DNA of 35,680 nt, from positions 1-35,680 of the forward strand of contig JAFSCX010000038.1 of the NCBI GenBank assembly GCA_017436525.1, written 5' to 3'. Positions 23,641 to 31,145 of this stretch are shown in pieces. The notes under the pieces are model-generated. The model saw nothing but the letters and a program-made list of their open reading frames with translations, was not told the DNA's origin and did no database searches. The number at the start of each line of letters is the position of its first letter. Position 1 is the stretch's first letter. Source of the stretch: Clostridia bacterium (lineage in GTDB: Bacteria > Bacillota > Clostridia > Oscillospirales > QAKW01). The position numbers and the translations under genes are program-made.

Positions 23641-25569
23641 ATGATGATGAAAAAAAGACCGGCGGCAGTCCCGCTCTTTACAGTAGACCCTTATTTTTCC
23701 ATCTGGTCCTGCGGGGATAAGCTTTACAACGGCTATACCAAGCATTGGACCGAAAAACCCTGGCCCATCTTCGCAGGGGTGAATATCGACGGAATTACCT
23801 ATAGCGTTGCAGGGGTGGATCAGGATTATAAGACCTTTTACAGCAGAATTGCGCAAACAGATCTGCAGATCACTCCCTTAAGCACCGTTTATACTTTTGA
23901 AAATGCGGTTGCCAAGGTGAAGCTCACCTTTACTACTCCGCTTTTGCTTGATCGGTTGGATATTATGACCCGCCCTGTCAGTTATATGGCTTATGAGGTG
24001 GAGGTGAAAAAGGAGGGTGCCGAGGATGTGCAGTTTATCTTCGGTATCAGCGCCCAAGGGTGCGTAAACAGCCACGATCAGAATGTTGCTTTTGAGAAGA
24101 CTCCGTTCTCCCTGCGCTGCGGCAATGTGGTGCAAAATCCCTTGGCGGAGGCGGGCGACAGAGTAACCATCGATTGGGGCTATCTGCATCTTTGCGATCA
24201 AGAGGCCTATATCGCCGCGCCGCCCACCATGTATGGCGGCATCAAAGCAATCGGGCGCACCACCGATGTGAGAAGAATCTCCCATCCCTATACCTTGAAT
24301 AAGATCTATAATCCCCATTCCGATATGCCCTATCTCTATACAGCAAGAGAGGAACTCTCCGGAGTTATCACCGTTGCCTATGACGAGATCAAGCCCATTG
24401 AATATTTTCATGAGCAGATGGACGAGTATTATACCAAGTATTTCGCAAGCTTTGAAGAGATGGTTCAGGCGTCCGTTCGGGAATATCCCGAGATCAAGAA
24501 ATTATGTGATGCATTCGATGAAAAGTTGATGGCAGAAGCCGGCAAACTTGGCGAAAAATATGAATATATTACCTCTCTTGCCTATCGGCAGGCAGTTTCT
24601 GCCCATAAGCTGATCGAAGATACGGAGGGCAATATCATCTTCCTCTCCAAGGAGAATGATTCCAACGGTTGTATCGGCACACTGGATGTAACCTATCCCT
24701 CCATCCCGCTCTTCTTGAAATATAATCCGGAGCTGGTGAAGGGAATGCTTCGCCCCATCATCAAATATGCCAATTCCGATGCATGGACCTTTGATTTTAC
24801 TCCCCACGATGTAGGCCGGTACCCAATCGCAAACGGGCAGGTCTATGGCAATAATAAGCTTAAATATCAGATGCCGGTGGAGGAAGCGGGCAATATGCTC
24901 CTTTGCCTTGCGGCGGTTAAGAAATATAAAAACGGGGATACCGAGCTGTTTGATGCCAATCGGGAGCTGATGAAGGGCTGGGTAAATTACCTGTTGGAAT
25001 ATGGCTATGATCCTGCGGACCAGCTCTGCACCGATGATTTCGCAGGGCGGCTGGCCCGAAACTGTAACTTGAGCCTCAAGGCCATCTTAGGCATTGCGGC
25101 TTATGCCGATCTCTCCAATGATGATTCCTTCATGGAAATCGCAAAGGATTGGGCGAAAAAATGGGAAAAGGATGCCAAGGCCAACCATGGAGCCACTGTG
25201 CTTGCCTTTGGCAACGAGGATAGCTGGAGCATGAAATATAATATGGTTTGGGATAACCTGCTGGGCTATCGTCTCTTCTCCGACGAAGTGAAGAAAAATG
25301 AAATGAAGGTCTATCGCGAGAAGATGAACCGCTACGGTGTTCCTCTGGATTCCCGCGCCACCTTTACCAAGATCGACTGGCTCATGTGGTCTACCTGCAT
25401 CTGGGAGGATCGGGAATATTTCGATCAAGTGTGTGAAGCGATCGCCAATATGCTCAACGAAACCTCCGATCGCGTTCCCATGACCGATTGGTATGATACC
25501 ATTTCGGCAGATTATAAATCCTTTATTAACCGTTCTGTTGTCGGCGGGTTGTTTATAAATCTTCTATAA
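23641..25569 (+). CDS. GtaA-like protein of the DUF4965/DUF5127/DUF1793 family
   Basis: 642 residues, no signal peptide. The order of motifs follows the glutaminase A-like family: an N-terminal DUF4964/5127 beta-sandwich (VPLFTVDPYFSIWSCGDKLY, then HWTEKPWPIF), the central DUF4965 region (AYRQAVSAHKLIEDTEGNII, then GTLDVTYPSIPLFLKYNPEL, then TPHDVGRYPIANGQVYG), and a C-terminal alpha-toroid (DDFAGRLARNCNLSLKAILG). Fungal members were described as glutaminases, but most bacterial ones are uncharacterised and resemble glycosidases; the reaction is open. Three ATGs in a row begin the gene; GGAGG ends 3, 6 and 9 nt before them, so 23644 or 23647 is spaced best. The gene is monocistronic and divergent from an AraC regulator. 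Confidence 0.88.
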   Translation: MMMKKRPAAVPLFTVDPYFSIWSCGDKLYNGYTKHWTEKPWPIFAGVNIDGITYSVAGVDQDYKTFYSRIAQTDLQITPLSTVYTFENAVAKVKLTFTTPLLLDRLDIMTRPVSYMAYEVEVKKEGAEDVQFIFGISAQGCVNSHDQNVAFEKTPFSLRCGNVVQNPLAEAGDRVTIDWGYLHLCDQEAYIAAPPTMYGGIKAIGRTTDVRRISHPYTLNKIYNPHSDMPYLYTAREELSGVITVAYDEIKPIEYFHEQMDEYYTKYFASFEEMVQASVREYPEIKKLCDAFDEKLMAEAGKLGEKYEYITSLAYRQAVSAHKLIEDTEGNIIFLSKENDSNGCIGTLDVTYPSIPLFLKYNPELVKGMLRPIIKYANSDAWTFDFTPHDVGRYPIANGQVYGNNKLKYQMPVEEAGNMLLCLAAVKKYKNGDTELFDANRELMKGWVNYLLEYGYDPADQLCTDDFAGRLARNCNLSLKAILGIAAYADLSNDDSFMEIAKDWAKKWEKDAKANHGATVLAFGNEDSWSMKYNMVWDNLLGYRLFSDEVKKNEMKVYREKMNRYGVPLDSRATFTKIDWLMWSTCIWEDREYFDQVCEAIANMLNETSDRVPMTDWYDTISADYKSFINRSVVGGLFINLL

Positions 25570-25575
25570 TATAAT

Positions 25576-25605
25576 AAAAGAGCAGGTCGCAGGACCTGCT
25601 CTTTT
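25576..25605. terminator. Bidirectional terminator between the GtaA-like gene and the antitoxin gene
   Basis: A perfect 13-bp stem (25576-25588 with 25593-25605), loop GCAG, with A residues before and T residues after. It is 7 nt after the GtaA-like stop. Confidence 0.9.
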
Positions 25606-25683
25606 CAGCTATAAGGTATATTTCCCGGTGCGCCGTTTACCGCTTGAATGGTGGCAGTCATCAGATCGGCGGGATCGATACTA

Positions 25684-25857
25684 TTATGCGGTAACACCTG
25701 CCTTTTCTTTTGCCATGGTGAGATATTCTTCCATGGTGATCTCTTTATTTAAGAGCCTGCGGCACCATTCTTTGGTTTGCTCATCCACCGAAAAACCTTC
25801 CATCTCTAAAGAGAAGGTGGCATTTTTGATGCAACGTTCAATTTGCTTTTCGCTCAT
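25684..25857 (-). CDS. VbhA-like antitoxin without an adjacent Fic toxin
   Basis: 57 residues from the ATG at 25857, which has AGGTG 6 nt before it; a GTG 9 nt upstream overlaps that RBS. CIKNATFSLEMEGFSVDEQT contains Ser-x-x-x-Glu-Gly, the inhibitory helix motif by which VbhA-type antitoxins block Fic AMP-transferases, and the rest (KEWCRRLLNKEITMEEYLTM) follows the VbhA pattern. Normally a Fic toxin gene follows. Here only about 80 nt separate the stop from the GtaA-like terminator, and no Fic motif (HPFxxGNG) occurs in the window. A palindrome on its promoter suggests autoregulation. Confidence 0.75.
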   Translation of the reverse strand: MSEKQIERCIKNATFSLEMEGFSVDEQTKEWCRRLLNKEITMEEYLTMAKEKAGVTA

Positions 25858-25878
25858 GCAAAACACCTGCCTTTATGT

Positions 25879-25909
25879 AGAGTATACCACACGCATAGGT
25901 GTGGTGCAA
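25879..25909 (-). promoter_or_regulatory. Promoter and dyad of the VbhA-like gene
   Basis: On the minus strand TTGCAC (25909-25904), 19 bp, TATACT (25884-25879). ACCACAC (25886-25892) and GTGTGGT (25899-25905) form an inverted repeat within the spacer and -35 region. Confidence 0.5.
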
Positions 25910-25916
25910 CTCTTTT

Positions 25917-27050
25917 TTATTCTGTTGCCGAGAGCATATTTTCAATAAAGATGCCGTAGCCGGCGGTGGGGTCGGAGATCAGAACATGGGTTACGGCGCC
26001 GATGATCTTGCCGTTTTGCAAAATCGGGCTGCCGCTCATGCCCTGCACAATACCGCCCGTTGCGGCCAGAAGATCGGGGTCGGTAACCTCGATGGAGAGA
26101 TTTTTATATTCCGATAAGTTATTATTGACCTTTGTTATACGAATTGTATAGGATTTCGGCGTATCTCCCTCTAAGGTGCAGAGAATTTGGGCTTCTCCCT
26201 CTTGGATTTCGTCCTTGAGCGCGATGGGGTAGGCTACGCCCTCAAAAGAGCGTTTGGCGGTGCCGAAAAGACCTGCGCCGCAGTTTTTCTCTACCGAGGC
26301 CAAGGTCTCTTTTTCCAAGGCACCCAAAAGCTCGCCGGGGGCATCCTTTTCTCCCGCTTTGATGCCGGTAATGCGGGCATCTACCATGGTGCCGCTATGG
26401 ACCGGCATGGTAAGGCCGGTGTCCACATCGGAGATGGAGTGGCCAAGGCCCGCAAGGGAGCCGGTTTCGGGGTCATAATAGGTGAGGGTGCCGAGGCCTG
26501 CGGTGCTATCCCGCACCCATAGGCCGATGGAATAATCTCCGTCCCGCAGGGAGGGAGTAACCCAGACTGTTTGTTCCCGTTGGTTGCGGAGAATCTCTGC
26601 CCGCTGTTTTTTGCCGCGGCAACGCTGCACCTGCTCTTTGAGCTCTTGATTGGAGCGAACCTCAACGCCGTTATAGGAGAGGATAATATCGCCCACTTGA
26701 ATACCGGCGTTAACGCCCGCGCTTTCCTTTTCTGCATCGACTACAATGACGCCTTTGGTATAAAGCTTGATCCCAAAGGGGGTGCCCAGTGCCACTAATT
26801 GCTTTTCCGCAATTTCCCGAATGGTGGCATCTTTAATAGGAAGAAGACCGAAAAGCTTGATCTTGGCGGTATAGGAATCCTCCGAAGCTTCTTTTTTATC
26901 GGTCTCAAAGGTATAAAAAACAGAGGATTCCGGCAGTTGATCGGGATAGCAATGATAGGTAGTGGGAATCCTTTGGATTCCATAGCCTAAAAGAGTTGCC
27001 ATCAGCCCGATCCCGACTACCAGACTAATGGCTTTGAACCATTTTTTCAT
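25917..27050 (-). CDS. spoIVB: SpoIVB peptidase (family S55), sporulation signalling protease
   Basis: 377 residues. In sporulating Bacillota, SpoIVB is made in the forespore, secreted into the intermembrane space, and cleaves SpoIVFA so that pro-sigma-K is activated in the mother cell. The N-terminus is a membrane anchor (about 8-26). A PDZ domain lies at about 85-160 (AGVNAGIQVGDIILSYNGVE). The S55 domain carries His204 (GLGHSI), Asp326 (VTDPDLLAA) and Ser341 (GMSGSP); the Asp-Ser spacing of 15 equals that of the B. subtilis enzyme. The chosen ATG at 27050 has AAAGG rather far upstream (about 12 nt); a longer open frame exists but encodes only the repeat array. An unusual palindromic array lies upstream. 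Confidence 0.93.
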   Translation of the reverse strand: MKKWFKAISLVVGIGLMATLLGYGIQRIPTTYHCYPDQLPESSVFYTFETDKKEASEDSYTAKIKLFGLLPIKDATIREIAEKQLVALGTPFGIKLYTKGVIVVDAEKESAGVNAGIQVGDIILSYNGVEVRSNQELKEQVQRCRGKKQRAEILRNQREQTVWVTPSLRDGDYSIGLWVRDSTAGLGTLTYYDPETGSLAGLGHSISDVDTGLTMPVHSGTMVDARITGIKAGEKDAPGELLGALEKETLASVEKNCGAGLFGTAKRSFEGVAYPIALKDEIQEGEAQILCTLEGDTPKSYTIRITKVNNNLSEYKNLSIEVTDPDLLAATGGIVQGMSGSPILQNGKIIGAVTHVLISDPTAGYGIFIENMLSATE

Positions 27051-27133
27051 CTTAAAAAACAACCTTTCAACGGTTATTTTTTGCGTCGACGAAAAAAAGA
27101 TACCAAGCAAAAAGAGTGAAAATTTCCATTTTT

Positions 27134-27237
27134 TTCTTTTCAACACAAATGATTTGTGTTGAAAAGAAGAGGATGGGGGATACAAATCATTTGTGTTGAA
27201 AAGAAAAGGCTTGGGGGGTACAAATGATTTGTGTTGG
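27134..27237. repeat. Tandem 37-38 bp repeats, each centred on a palindrome, upstream of spoIVB
   Basis: Three contiguous units each contain ACAAAT-(G/C)-ATTTGT, centred on 27151, 27188 and 27226, followed by GTTGAAAAGAA and a G-rich run in the first two. The first copy is part of a 35-bp perfect palindrome (17-bp arms, 27134-27150 and 27152-27168). They lie 85-190 bp before the spoIVB start codon and after the terminator of the preceding gene. They could be stacked binding sites for a dimeric regulator. Confidence 0.85.
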
Positions 27238-27254
27238 ATGAGGTAAAAGAAAAA

Positions 27255-27291
27255 AGGAACTGTCAAAAACTTGAAATTTTTGACAGTTCCT
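27255..27291 (-). terminator. Terminator of the sigma-like membrane protein gene
   Basis: A perfect 15-bp stem (27255-27269 with 27277-27291) with a 7-nt loop, followed by T residues on the minus strand. It is 17 nt after the stop. Confidence 0.92.
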
Positions 27292-27307
27292 ATCTTTAAT
27301 TAAGAAT

Positions 27308-28360
27308 TTACTTTAAGAAAGGATTTTCGGCAGAGCAGCGCTCTAAAATGACAGTGGAGAACAGTTTTTTTGCAAGGGCCTCATCAATAGGCTGTTCGCT
27401 TTTGGGAGCGGAGAGGGTAACTGTTACCCGATCCTTGCCGAAGGTATAGCTGAGGATATTCTTTGCCACTTCTCGCTTGGGGGTTTCCTGGCGGATGGCG
27501 GCGGTATAATCGCCGACCTCCATGGCAGTGGCGGGAAGGAAGGCATCTACCTTAAATTCCAAAAGATAAAGGGTCTTTTGATATTCAAAGCGGAAGGAAT
27601 AGGAATAATCGCCGCTTTGGGGGTAGAGATAGAGGCAGCGGAAGACTGCATCGTCCGGCAGGCGGGCGGGCAGAAGCAGCAGCGGGCGGGCATTATAATA
27701 GCTTTTGCCATAGCCTGCCGCCGATCTTTGCTCAATAGCCGCAGCAAACTCCGAAAGGGAGGGGAAGGTTACGCAGCTGCTGTTATTGATGATCTCCGGC
27801 GGAAGAGGATCCACTTCATTGGGTGCGGGGGCAGGGTTCTCTTGCTTTGGGGGATCTTGATTTTGCTCTTGCTCCTGCTGATTGGCCGGGGGCGCAAGCA
27901 GATCATCGGAGCCTTGCTCATCCATATAGGTTTTTCCCTTCCCGCCCAACAGCGCGACAATGGTGATGGCGATGATCAGAAAAACGCCTGCCGCAGAGAC
28001 GGCGATATAGAGGGGCTTTTTGCTCTTTTTTGGCTTTGAGAGGAGCCCTTCATGATCCCGCGCCTCCTGCATCAGGGCCAGCAGCTCATCTTCCTCTTCT
28101 TCCGAGAGGGGCTCTTGAAGGGGGAGATGGGAGGAATCCTTTGGATAGGCTTTGCAAAGCTTTTTGGTGCGCTCCATGAGCCAAGCCTCTTTGGTTTGAT
28201 TTTCTTTCAAAACAGGAGGAAAACAAACAAGCTCCAAGAAGACCTTTTGCAGAATCTCCAATGCATTTTCTTTATGATTGGTATGGGCCAGCGCGATTCC
28301 ATAGAGCTTTTGCCCATAAGCAGTCAGCAGAAAGCCGAGTTCCAGATCGGAATAGGCCAT
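27308..28360 (-). CDS. Sigma-70 region 2-like domain fused to a transmembrane anchor and an extracytoplasmic domain
   Basis: 350 residues. Residues 3-75 resemble region 2 of ECF sigma factors (FLLTAYGQKLYGIALAHTNH, KENALEILQKVFLELVCFPP, then EAWLMERTKKLCKAY), where the second segment is the usual DAEDxxQEVFL helix. No region 4 follows. An acidic stretch (86-103) and KKSKK lead to one membrane helix (117-139). Outside is a Gln/Pro/Asn-rich linker (150-195) and a domain of about 150 residues with the look of an anti-sigma or lipoprotein sensor. AGGAGG lies 8-9 nt before the ATG at 28360; an upstream in-frame ATG lies in repeat sequence. The likely role is a membrane-held, sigma-like regulator or decoy (inference). 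Terminated by 27255-27291. Confidence 0.75.
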   Translation of the reverse strand: MAYSDLELGFLLTAYGQKLYGIALAHTNHKENALEILQKVFLELVCFPPVLKENQTKEAWLMERTKKLCKAYPKDSSHLPLQEPLSEEEEDELLALMQEARDHEGLLSKPKKSKKPLYIAVSAAGVFLIIAITIVALLGGKGKTYMDEQGSDDLLAPPANQQEQEQNQDPPKQENPAPAPNEVDPLPPEIINNSSCVTFPSLSEFAAAIEQRSAAGYGKSYYNARPLLLLPARLPDDAVFRCLYLYPQSGDYSYSFRFEYQKTLYLLEFKVDAFLPATAMEVGDYTAAIRQETPKREVAKNILSYTFGKDRVTVTLSAPKSEQPIDEALAKKLFSTVILERCSAENPFLK

Positions 28361-28384
28361 GATGATTTCCTCCTTTCTTGGCGA

Positions 28385-28457
28385 TTGTCGAAAAAGGCAC
28401 TGACCGCAGGAAAACCTGCTTTCCGCCAAAACGACCGCTCCTAGTATCGCATACGAC
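28385..28457 (-). repeat. Dispersed intergenic repeat, copy D (inverted, internally deleted)
   Basis: Read on the minus strand this segment gives GTTTTGGCGGAAAGCAGG, then directly TTTTCCTGCGGTCAGTGCC, T residues and GACAATC. The two ends match the left (TTTTGGCGAAAAGCAG) and right (TTTTCTGCGGTCTGTGCC) ends of copy A, but the central 120 bp are missing. A second trace of the right end (TTTTTGGACAGTCTGAAAA) appears on the plus strand at about 28487-28505, joined to the proS hairpin just as copies A and B join their terminators. Confidence 0.65.
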
Positions 28458-28528
28458 TTCGGGTCGTTTTGCCAAAATCAGCATTCTTTTTGGACAGTCT
28501 GAAAATAAATTGCTGTTCTTTGATGCAA

Positions 28529-28553
28529 CGAGCCACTCTCAAGGAGTGGCTCG
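28529..28553 (-). terminator. Hairpin after proS
   Basis: CGAGCCACTC (28529-28538) pairs with GAGTGGCTCG (28544-28553). It lies 23 nt after the proS stop but lacks a strong T run on the minus strand, so termination may be inefficient. Confidence 0.65.
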
Positions 28554-28575
28554 ATATCTTTTGCTTTTTAGCCGT

Positions 28576-30012
28576 TTAGTATGCTTTGCCCCAATAGACC
28601 AATTTCTTGGCGGGCTTGCCGCAGCAAACGCAGGTATCTGCTACTCGCTCCTGATCCTCAAAAGGCATGCAGCGGGAGGAGATATCGGCCTCTTCTTTGA
28701 GCTTCAGCTCGCAGGCCTCCTCGCCGCACCACATGGCGCGGATAAAGCCGTTCTTTTGAGCGGAGGTCTCCTTGATTTCTTCCAAGGTGGTGGCGGTATA
28801 GGTCATCTCCTTGCGGCGGGCAAGGGCGCGATCAAAGAGATTTTGCTGAATCTCTTGGAGCAGCGCGGGGATCACGGTTTCCAGCTCGGAGAGCTGAACG
28901 GTGATTTTTTCGGCGGTATCTCTGCGGGAGAGGATGCAGACGCCGTTTTCAATATCCCGAGGCCCGATCTCCAAGCGGATGGGCACGCCCCGCATCTCAT
29001 GCTGGGCGAATTTCCAGCCGGGGCTGTTGTCGCTATTGTCCACCTTCACGCGGCAGACTTTTTTCAGCATGGTTTCCAACTCGGCGGCCTTTTCCAAAAC
29101 GCCCGCCTTATGCTGAGCAACAGGCACGATCATGACCTGAGTGGGCGCCACCTTGGGCGGCAGGACCAGACCATTATCATCGCCATGGGTCATGATCACC
29201 GCGCCGATCAGGCGGGTGGTACAGCCCCAGGAGGTCTGGAAGGGATGGGTCAGCTGATTATTTTTATCGGCGAAGGTAACGCCGAAGGCCTTAGAGAAGC
29301 CGTCCCCAAAGAAATGGGAGGTGCCGCTCTGGAGAGCCTTACCGTCGTGCATCAGGGCCTCGATGGTATAAGTGGCTTCAGCGCCTGCAAATTTTTCTTT
29401 ATCGGTCTTGCGCCCTTCTACAACGGGGATGGCAAGATACTCTCTGCAGAAACGGGCATAAACATCCAGCATATTCAGGGTCTCGGTCTCGGCCTCCTCG
29501 CGGGTGGCATGGAGCGTATGGCCCTCCTGCCAGAGAAATTCGCGGGTCCGCAGGAAGGGGCGGGTGGTCTTTTCCCAGCGCACCACCGACACCCATTGGT
29601 TATAAAGGAGCGGCAGATCGCGCCAAGAATGGACAATATCCTTAAAATGATCGCAGAAAAGAGTCTCGGAGGTGGGGCGGATGCAATAGCGCTCCTCCAG
29701 CTTCTCGCTGCCGCCGAAGGTTACCCAAGCGGCCTCGGGGGCAAAGCCCTCCACATGGTCCTTTTCAATATTCAGAAGGCTTTCGGGAATCAGCATGGGC
29801 ATGCAGATATTTTCATGGCCCAGCTCCTTAAACATTCCGTCCAGCGCGCTTTGCATCAGCTCCCACATGGCATAGCCGTAGGGGCGGATGATCATAAAGC
29901 CTTTTACATTGGAATAAGCGGCAAGATCCGCTTTTTTTACAATATCGGTATACCATTGAGCGAAATCCACATCCATTGCGGTAATTTCGCGCACCATCTT
30001 TTTATTTTCCAC
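28576..30012 (-). CDS. proS: Prolyl-tRNA synthetase, short archaeal/eukaryotic-like type
   Basis: 478 residues, class II synthetase charging tRNA-Pro. Class II motifs are visible: motif 1 near [20 protein letters not shown], motif 2 in [20 protein letters not shown] and motif 3 in [18 protein letters not shown]. It lacks the editing (INS) domain of the long bacterial form, has the TSE loop (IRPTSETLF), and ends in a zinc-type extension (CGEEACELK, then [18 protein letters not shown]) with a C-terminal Tyr, as in archaeal-type ProRS. The start is GTG at 30012, with GGAGG 7 nt before it; the next in-frame ATG is 15 nt further and too far from it. It has its own consensus promoter. Confidence 0.96.
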   Translation of the reverse strand: MENKKMVREITAMDVDFAQWYTDIVKKADLAAYSNVKGFMIIRPYGYAMWELMQSALDGMFKELGHENICMPMLIPESLLNIEKDHVEGFAPEAAWVTFGGSEKLEERYCIRPTSETLFCDHFKDIVHSWRDLPLLYNQWVSVVRWEKTTRPFLRTREFLWQEGHTLHATREEAETETLNMLDVYARFCREYLAIPVVEGRKTDKEKFAGAEATYTIEALMHDGKALQSGTSHFFGDGFSKAFGVTFADKNNQLTHPFQTSWGCTTRLIGAVIMTHGDDNGLVLPPKVAPTQVMIVPVAQHKAGVLEKAAELETMLKKVCRVKVDNSDNSPGWKFAQHEMRGVPIRLEIGPRDIENGVCILSRRDTAEKITVQLSELETVIPALLQEIQQNLFDRALARRKEMTYTATTLEEIKETSAQKNGFIRAMWCGEEACELKLKEEADISSRCMPFEDQERVADTCVCCGKPAKKLVYWGKAY

Positions 30013-30044
30013 GATGATTCCTCCAACTACTTATTAACGCTACT

Positions 30045-30073
30045 ATTATATAGATTTTATTTCTTTAAGTCAA
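30045..30073 (-). promoter_or_regulatory. proS promoter
   Basis: On the minus strand TTGACT (30073-30068), 17 bp, TATAAT (30050-30045). The short leader leaves no room for a T-box. Confidence 0.85.
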
Positions 30074-30079
30074 GATGAT

Positions 30080-30108
30080 TTGACTTTTTCTCTCAGTACA
30101 GGTAAAAT
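30080..30108 (+). promoter_or_regulatory. Promoter of the yhaO-yhaN-type operon
   Basis: TTGACT (30080-30085), 17 bp, TAAAAT (30103-30108). It is back to back with the proS promoter, the two -35 boxes being 6 nt apart. Confidence 0.8.
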
Positions 30109-30128
30109 AATAAACGAGGTGATATGAA

Positions 30129-31145
30129 ATGAAACTGCTTCTGACAGCAGATCTCCATATTAAAAATCAAGAGAACCTTTCTCTCTTGCAAAGGATCATT
30201 GATACTGCAAAAGAGGATGGTTGCAAGGCCATTCTGATCGGCGGGGATCTTTTGGATTCTCCCTTCCCCGATGAGCAGACGGAGCGGGCTCTTCTTTCCA
30301 TGCTGGAAGGGGCGGGGCTTCCCATTTTGATGGTGGCGGGCAACCATGATCCCCTTGATCTGACCGATTGCTATGGAAAACTGCCCGAGAATGTAAAAAT
30401 ATTTCAAGAGACCCTCTCAAGCCTTTCCCTGGGGGAGGGGGTAGAGGTCTATGGCTTTTCCGATACCCGCGGCGGTAAGGCGCGGCATTTTTCAAAAGCG
30501 GTGGCCACTGATGGGAGCGGAGTCAAGATCCTGATGGCCCACGGCCAGCCGGACGGTGCTGACGGAAGTTATTTTCCCATCAGCACCGCAGCAGTGGCTG
30601 AGAGCGGCTTTTCTTTGGCGTTGCTGGGCCATGTCCATAAATGGGAGCAGCGCACGGTCGGCGGCTGCCGCATCCTTTTGCCCGGAATCCCCGAGGGGCG
30701 GGGCTGGGATGAGACCGGTGAGCGATTCATCTGGATTGCGGAAGTGAGAGATGGCGCGATAGAACTCTCTCCCAAAAAAATCGCCATCAAGACTTATATG
30801 GAATATGAGGTGGATCTGACGGATTGCGAGGAAGAGCAAGCCCTCGCCCGCATGGAGGCTCAAGAGATTCCCGCCGCCACCGAGGCGCGCTTGATTTTGA
30901 TCGGGGCCCCTGCCGCCGATCCCGATCCGGCCATTCGGCTTTATACCGAAAAATATGGACGGGCGGTGAAGGATTGCACCGAGCAGGCAAGCTCTATGGC
31001 GCTTCTGATGAAGCAAAATACATTGCAAGGCGCTTTCGCCCGCCGCGCCATGGCGGAGATTGAGCAGGCGGAAGGGGAAGAGCGGGCTCTTTTGGAAGAG
31101 GCCCTTCGCCTTGGCTTGCGGGCCTTGAAGGGAGGGAGACGATGA
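30129..31145 (+). CDS. DNA repair exonuclease, SbcD/Mre11-like metallophosphoesterase (YhaO type)
   Basis: 338 residues. The Mre11/SbcD phosphoesterase motifs are in order: TADLHIKN, IGGDLLDS, AGNHDP, MAHGQPDG and LLGHVHKW. Residues about 215-338 form the capping and ATPase-interacting part. Mre11-like nucleases act on DNA ends together with an SMC-like ATPase, which is the next gene. GAGGTG lies 7 nt before the ATG; an out-of-frame ATG lies 5 nt earlier. The stop overlaps the start of the ATPase gene (ATGA), so translation is coupled, and the pair matches B. subtilis yhaO-yhaN. Confidence 0.9.
   Translation: MKLLLTADLHIKNQENLSLLQRIIDTAKEDGCKAILIGGDLLDSPFPDEQTERALLSMLEGAGLPILMVAGNHDPLDLTDCYGKLPENVKIFQETLSSLSLGEGVEVYGFSDTRGGKARHFSKAVATDGSGVKILMAHGQPDGADGSYFPISTAAVAESGFSLALLGHVHKWEQRTVGGCRILLPGIPEGRGWDETGERFIWIAEVRDGAIELSPKKIAIKTYMEYEVDLTDCEEEQALARMEAQEIPAATEARLILIGAPAADPDPAIRLYTEKYGRAVKDCTEQASSMALLMKQNTLQGAFARRAMAEIEQAEGEERALLEEALRLGLRALKGGRR

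Noticed and set aside
25609-25683. A separate small gene encoding about 25 residues after the antitoxin stop
   Set aside because: It is open and protein-like in one frame but has no start codon with an RBS and no recognised family, so it is mentioned only as possible debris.
27134-27237. CRISPR array
   Set aside because: There are only three units, and they are contiguous repeats of the whole 37-38 bp with no unique spacers; no cas genes are present.
27051-27266. N-terminal extension of SpoIVB by 72 codons
   Set aside because: The extra codons only translate the palindromic tandem repeat, with repeated Asn/His/Phe peptides, and would put a non-homologous stretch before the membrane anchor.
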